From positions 16,797,875 through 16,861,874 of the forward strand of contig OZ037768.1 in the NCBI GenBank assembly GCA_964035545.1: a stretch of 64,000 nt of DNA. Reading direction: 5' to 3'. The stretch comes from Bugula neritina (lineage: Eukaryota; Bryozoa; Gymnolaemata; Cheilostomatida; Bugulidae). The notes beneath the pieces are model-generated. The model was given only the letters and a program-made list of their open reading frames with translations, was not told where the DNA came from and did not search any database. How positions within the stretch are numbered: the stretch's first letter is position 1; each line of letters begins with the position of its first letter. Below, piece by piece: positions 61,007 through 64,000 of this stretch. The translations under genes and the position numbers were made by a program.

Positions 61007-64000
61007 CCATTCAAAGTTCAACGTCAGTGTTGTTGACAATGAGGTCTGGTCTAAGCTCAGATTACTTTAATGGCTAGTTTTTTTACATTTCGTTGTAGTT
61101 CAACACGATGAACTAAAGCTTTCTCTAGTTCAATGGTTCCACACATTATGCTACATGTACTATATTATTATTATGTGAGTGAGGGTAACTCACTGAACTC
61201 AACAGTTGATGTATGCGTGTATACTGCAACGATCTTTCTCTCGAATCTTATGGAATGTCAATTATCCTCGGTCGGAAAGTTCGGTTAAGCATTGCGAAGT
61301 TATCTTCCCACCTTTCAGCACACCTTTTTAAGAGGTTAGGGCTGAATTTTTTTGTCCACTGTTACTATGAAAATTAAAACAGTTGAATTGTGATTTATGA
61401 TTTCCTTAGGAATATTGATCAGAATAAAATATGCAGTGTTTGTAATTGTTGGGTTAGAAAACTGATAAATAAAAGGTGTGGTAATTGAAATATGCAACTT
61501 ATAGTATAGAGTTTCATAATTTTTATATGATATTATTATAATTCCCTGTTAACTTCTAAAACTTGACTAGTTGTCAGAATTCAAACAGCAAGACTATTAC
61601 AACTTTAAAACCAATCAGGCATTATAGCTACCGGCTGCTGCTCAATAGAGACAAGTCAACAGTGCAACTATAGCACTATATGAGCCAGAAATTTTGCCAC
61701 CTATCAGGTTGACCAAAATATTCTATTGGTGTTGGTGACATAACCACTGCCGTTCAATGCATTGAAGCCAATCCTGTGCTGACTTTCAATTTTGGAAGGC
61801 AGTACCATTGTCTTAGCAGGCATAGCTTAAAGGCATTGGTGTATGGAAAGATGTTAATATAGTGTATGCCTCTATATGTAGGGAACAGCTTTTATCACCC
61901 TGCAAGCACTGTACTCTAAAGCCTTTTCATTAAGATAATTTAACAATCTGTCATTGTTGTTATTATTATACACCAAATTTTTATGATTTTCATCTTCAGT
62001 AGAAGACTACATTCAGGACCCCTAATCATTAGTACTAATATTTGTAATTATTTATAGCTAAATTTTGATAAAGCATTTTCTGATATCCATTTTAATACAT
62101 TGCTTCAGACATACTTATTGATTACTGTTTGCAAGCATTGTGAGTAGAAGGCCTATACTGGTGACTATTTTAAGTAAAAAGACGGGAGAACATTTTTAAA
62201 AAAAATCGATTAAAGCAATATTGGTAGTAACTATAGTAAGTTCAGTATTAGCATATCATCATAAAATATAAATAGAAATTATTATAATTAGCAGCATGCA
62301 ATTTTTTTATGAATCTATATTTTAATTTTACTGCTTTTGATGTGTTGCATGACTATGATGCATATATTATGTAGCTGGCTTAAGATTACCTGTAAAAAGG
62401 TCACAGAATTGATGCTAGTGCAGCATAAGTTATGTTTATTTGCAATTTTATGAAGAATCAAATATGCACTTAATTTTATATTTTGTATAGTCCATGCATA
62501 TGTTAGGACAACATTACATTAATATGTCACTTTAGGTTAGCTGTTTATATTTTAATTGCACAATGTATATGAATTATATTATAACAATTATTCAAAAACC
62601 AATTCCAATGTTTAATTGCTTGCGCTCATCAAATCTAAAAGATTTATGAAAGGTATATTAATTGTGCCAAAAAACACATCATGTCTGGGCTATGAATTGT
62701 GATACAAAATTAATCTTATGCATTAAGACATATGAAATAATTTCACATTAAATCAAATACCTGTCTTGCTACTTTCTAAAATGTGAAGTCTTACTTCATA
62801 TATATGCACAGTGGTACATAATTCGTACCTTGCCCCATCATCTATAGATCATGTTTTGTGTGTGTGATATCCATCAACATAGTTTACATTTTACTACACA
62901 TCTCACCATAATAAAACCTTGTAAATTGATGTCAGAGGCTACTAATAAACTGAATTAAGTGAGAGACTAGATGGCAAACTTACTAAGAGCTCAGTCTAAT
63001 ATTATGCATACGACACCCCTGCTTTACTAAGAACTCATTCTACTCTACATAGGGTACCCCTACTTCACTAAGAATCACTCTACTTTACATCTGGCACCCC
63101 TATCATATTTCGAACTTCCTGTTAGCTAGTGAATAAGGGTGATCACTCCACACTGTGAAATGAGTTGGGACTGCAAGGGTTCAAGCTAGTGCTCTGCGCA
63201 TGCAGTATTAAAAGTCCCAAAAATACTTAAACTAACTCTATGTTAAACTGCCATTACTTTACCATTTAAGCAGTTATAGTGCTTATTTTCGGCTCTATGT
63301 TTTAAGTGTTTTTGGTATCAACTACCATGTAGTTTCTGTATTACTTTTGACCTGTATCAAATACGCTCACTCAACACCAAGATAAGCTATGTATACTTGG
63401 AGGTTATGTAGCAGAGTAGCAAGTAGGTGTATGCAGCTAGTAAATATGGAACTAAGGATACTTAGGATACAAGAGAACCCATCACCAATTTCACAGAACC
63501 AGCAATATATTGTACACAAATGCTGAAGCCAGCTCACTACTGAACCAACACTAGTTGAAACTTTACCATCAGCCATTTTCTTTATTGCGTATGCAATGTT
63601 TAGCTAATCATATAAATAAATGTGCTGCCATGCTATACCAATTGTAATATGACTTTATGACTATAAAGTCTTGGTTTCATAATTTTTTTAGAAATTAATA
63701 TAACTAGAAATGCCTTGGCATATGTTATACTGCTGTAAGGATCAGTTTATTCTTAGAGCTTCCAAAGAGAAATGGCTGCTTATGATTATATTTACATTTC
63801 GAAGTAAATCCATTATAATGTTTGTTTAGTAGCATAATGGCTAGATGGACCTGTTGTATACTCTGGCTGGTAGACCAGCTGAGAAAGGAGGAAAAATTCC
63901 ATGAAGCAAACAGATTTGTTCGCAAGACTCATTATAAGAGCCAATCACCACAGGCCATGAGACAGCTGCTCTCTATGCCTTAAGCCTAAAAGATGTATAA
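61007..64000. other. Terminal region without recognisable gene
   Basis: AT-rich sequence. Two minus-strand open frames of 66-69 codons (63367-63576, beginning MADGKVS; 63725-63925) have no domain I can identify and no supporting splice context. They could be exons of a gene continuing beyond the window, but I cannot support that. Confidence 0.35.
62979..63108. repeat. ~43-bp tandem repeat, 3 degenerate copies
   Basis: The phrase TTACTAAGA(A/G)CTCA(T/G)TCTA...(A/G)(C/T)ACCCCTA(C/T) occurs three times head to tail. Confidence 0.75.

Overview
This is an AT-rich window of an animal nuclear genome: genes are split into many small exons with GT-AG introns. It carries a complete MIOS (GATOR2) gene, a SEA/EGF transmembrane mucin, a POMGNT1-family gene and a C2H2 zinc-finger gene, in a background of MITE-like foldbacks, a tRNA-derived SINE and a decayed LINE. 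The content fits an invertebrate, possibly a marine lophotrochozoan, but nothing in the sequence fixes the species. All four gene models were assembled by hand from splice signals, reading phase and family resemblance.

Layout: (1) 643-2878 (+), a C2H2 zinc-finger protein in 4 coding exons (547 aa). (2) 2879-5794, intergenic, with a degenerate ATTAGT/ATTACT array and a 66-bp inverted repeat. (3) 5795-22487 (+), MIOS in 20 coding exons (908 aa). One 4.9-kb intron is filled with foldback elements, another holds a (CA)n block, and a third holds a SINE with a 12-bp target-site duplication. (4) 22488-25586, intergenic, with a GC-richer block of unknown nature. (5) 25587-41378 (+), a signal-peptide / Ser-Thr repeat / EGF / SEA / EGF / transmembrane mucin in about 15 exons (about 886 aa). 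Its first intron carries a foldback element rich in AGATCGATCT palindromes. (6) 42145-56233 (-), a type II membrane protein in 21 coding exons (921 aa). It has two ILEI/FAM3-like domains in tandem and a GT13 (GnT-I/POMGNT1) domain with altered catalytic motifs; a 39-bp minisatellite abuts one of its splice donors. (7) 56234-64000, a low-complexity ATTAGT-type array interrupted by a LINE remnant on the minus strand, then about 3 kb with no recognisable gene.

The four genes do not form a pathway. MIOS acts in nutrient signalling to TORC1. The mucin and the GT13-family protein are both tied to the secretory route and O-glycosylation, and they are convergent neighbours (3' ends 766 bp apart), but no functional link can be claimed from position. 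The most interesting items are the two-ILEI POMGNT1 paralogue with a changed active site, the SEA mucin that keeps the autoproteolysis motif, and the foldback families that can be cross-compared inside the window.
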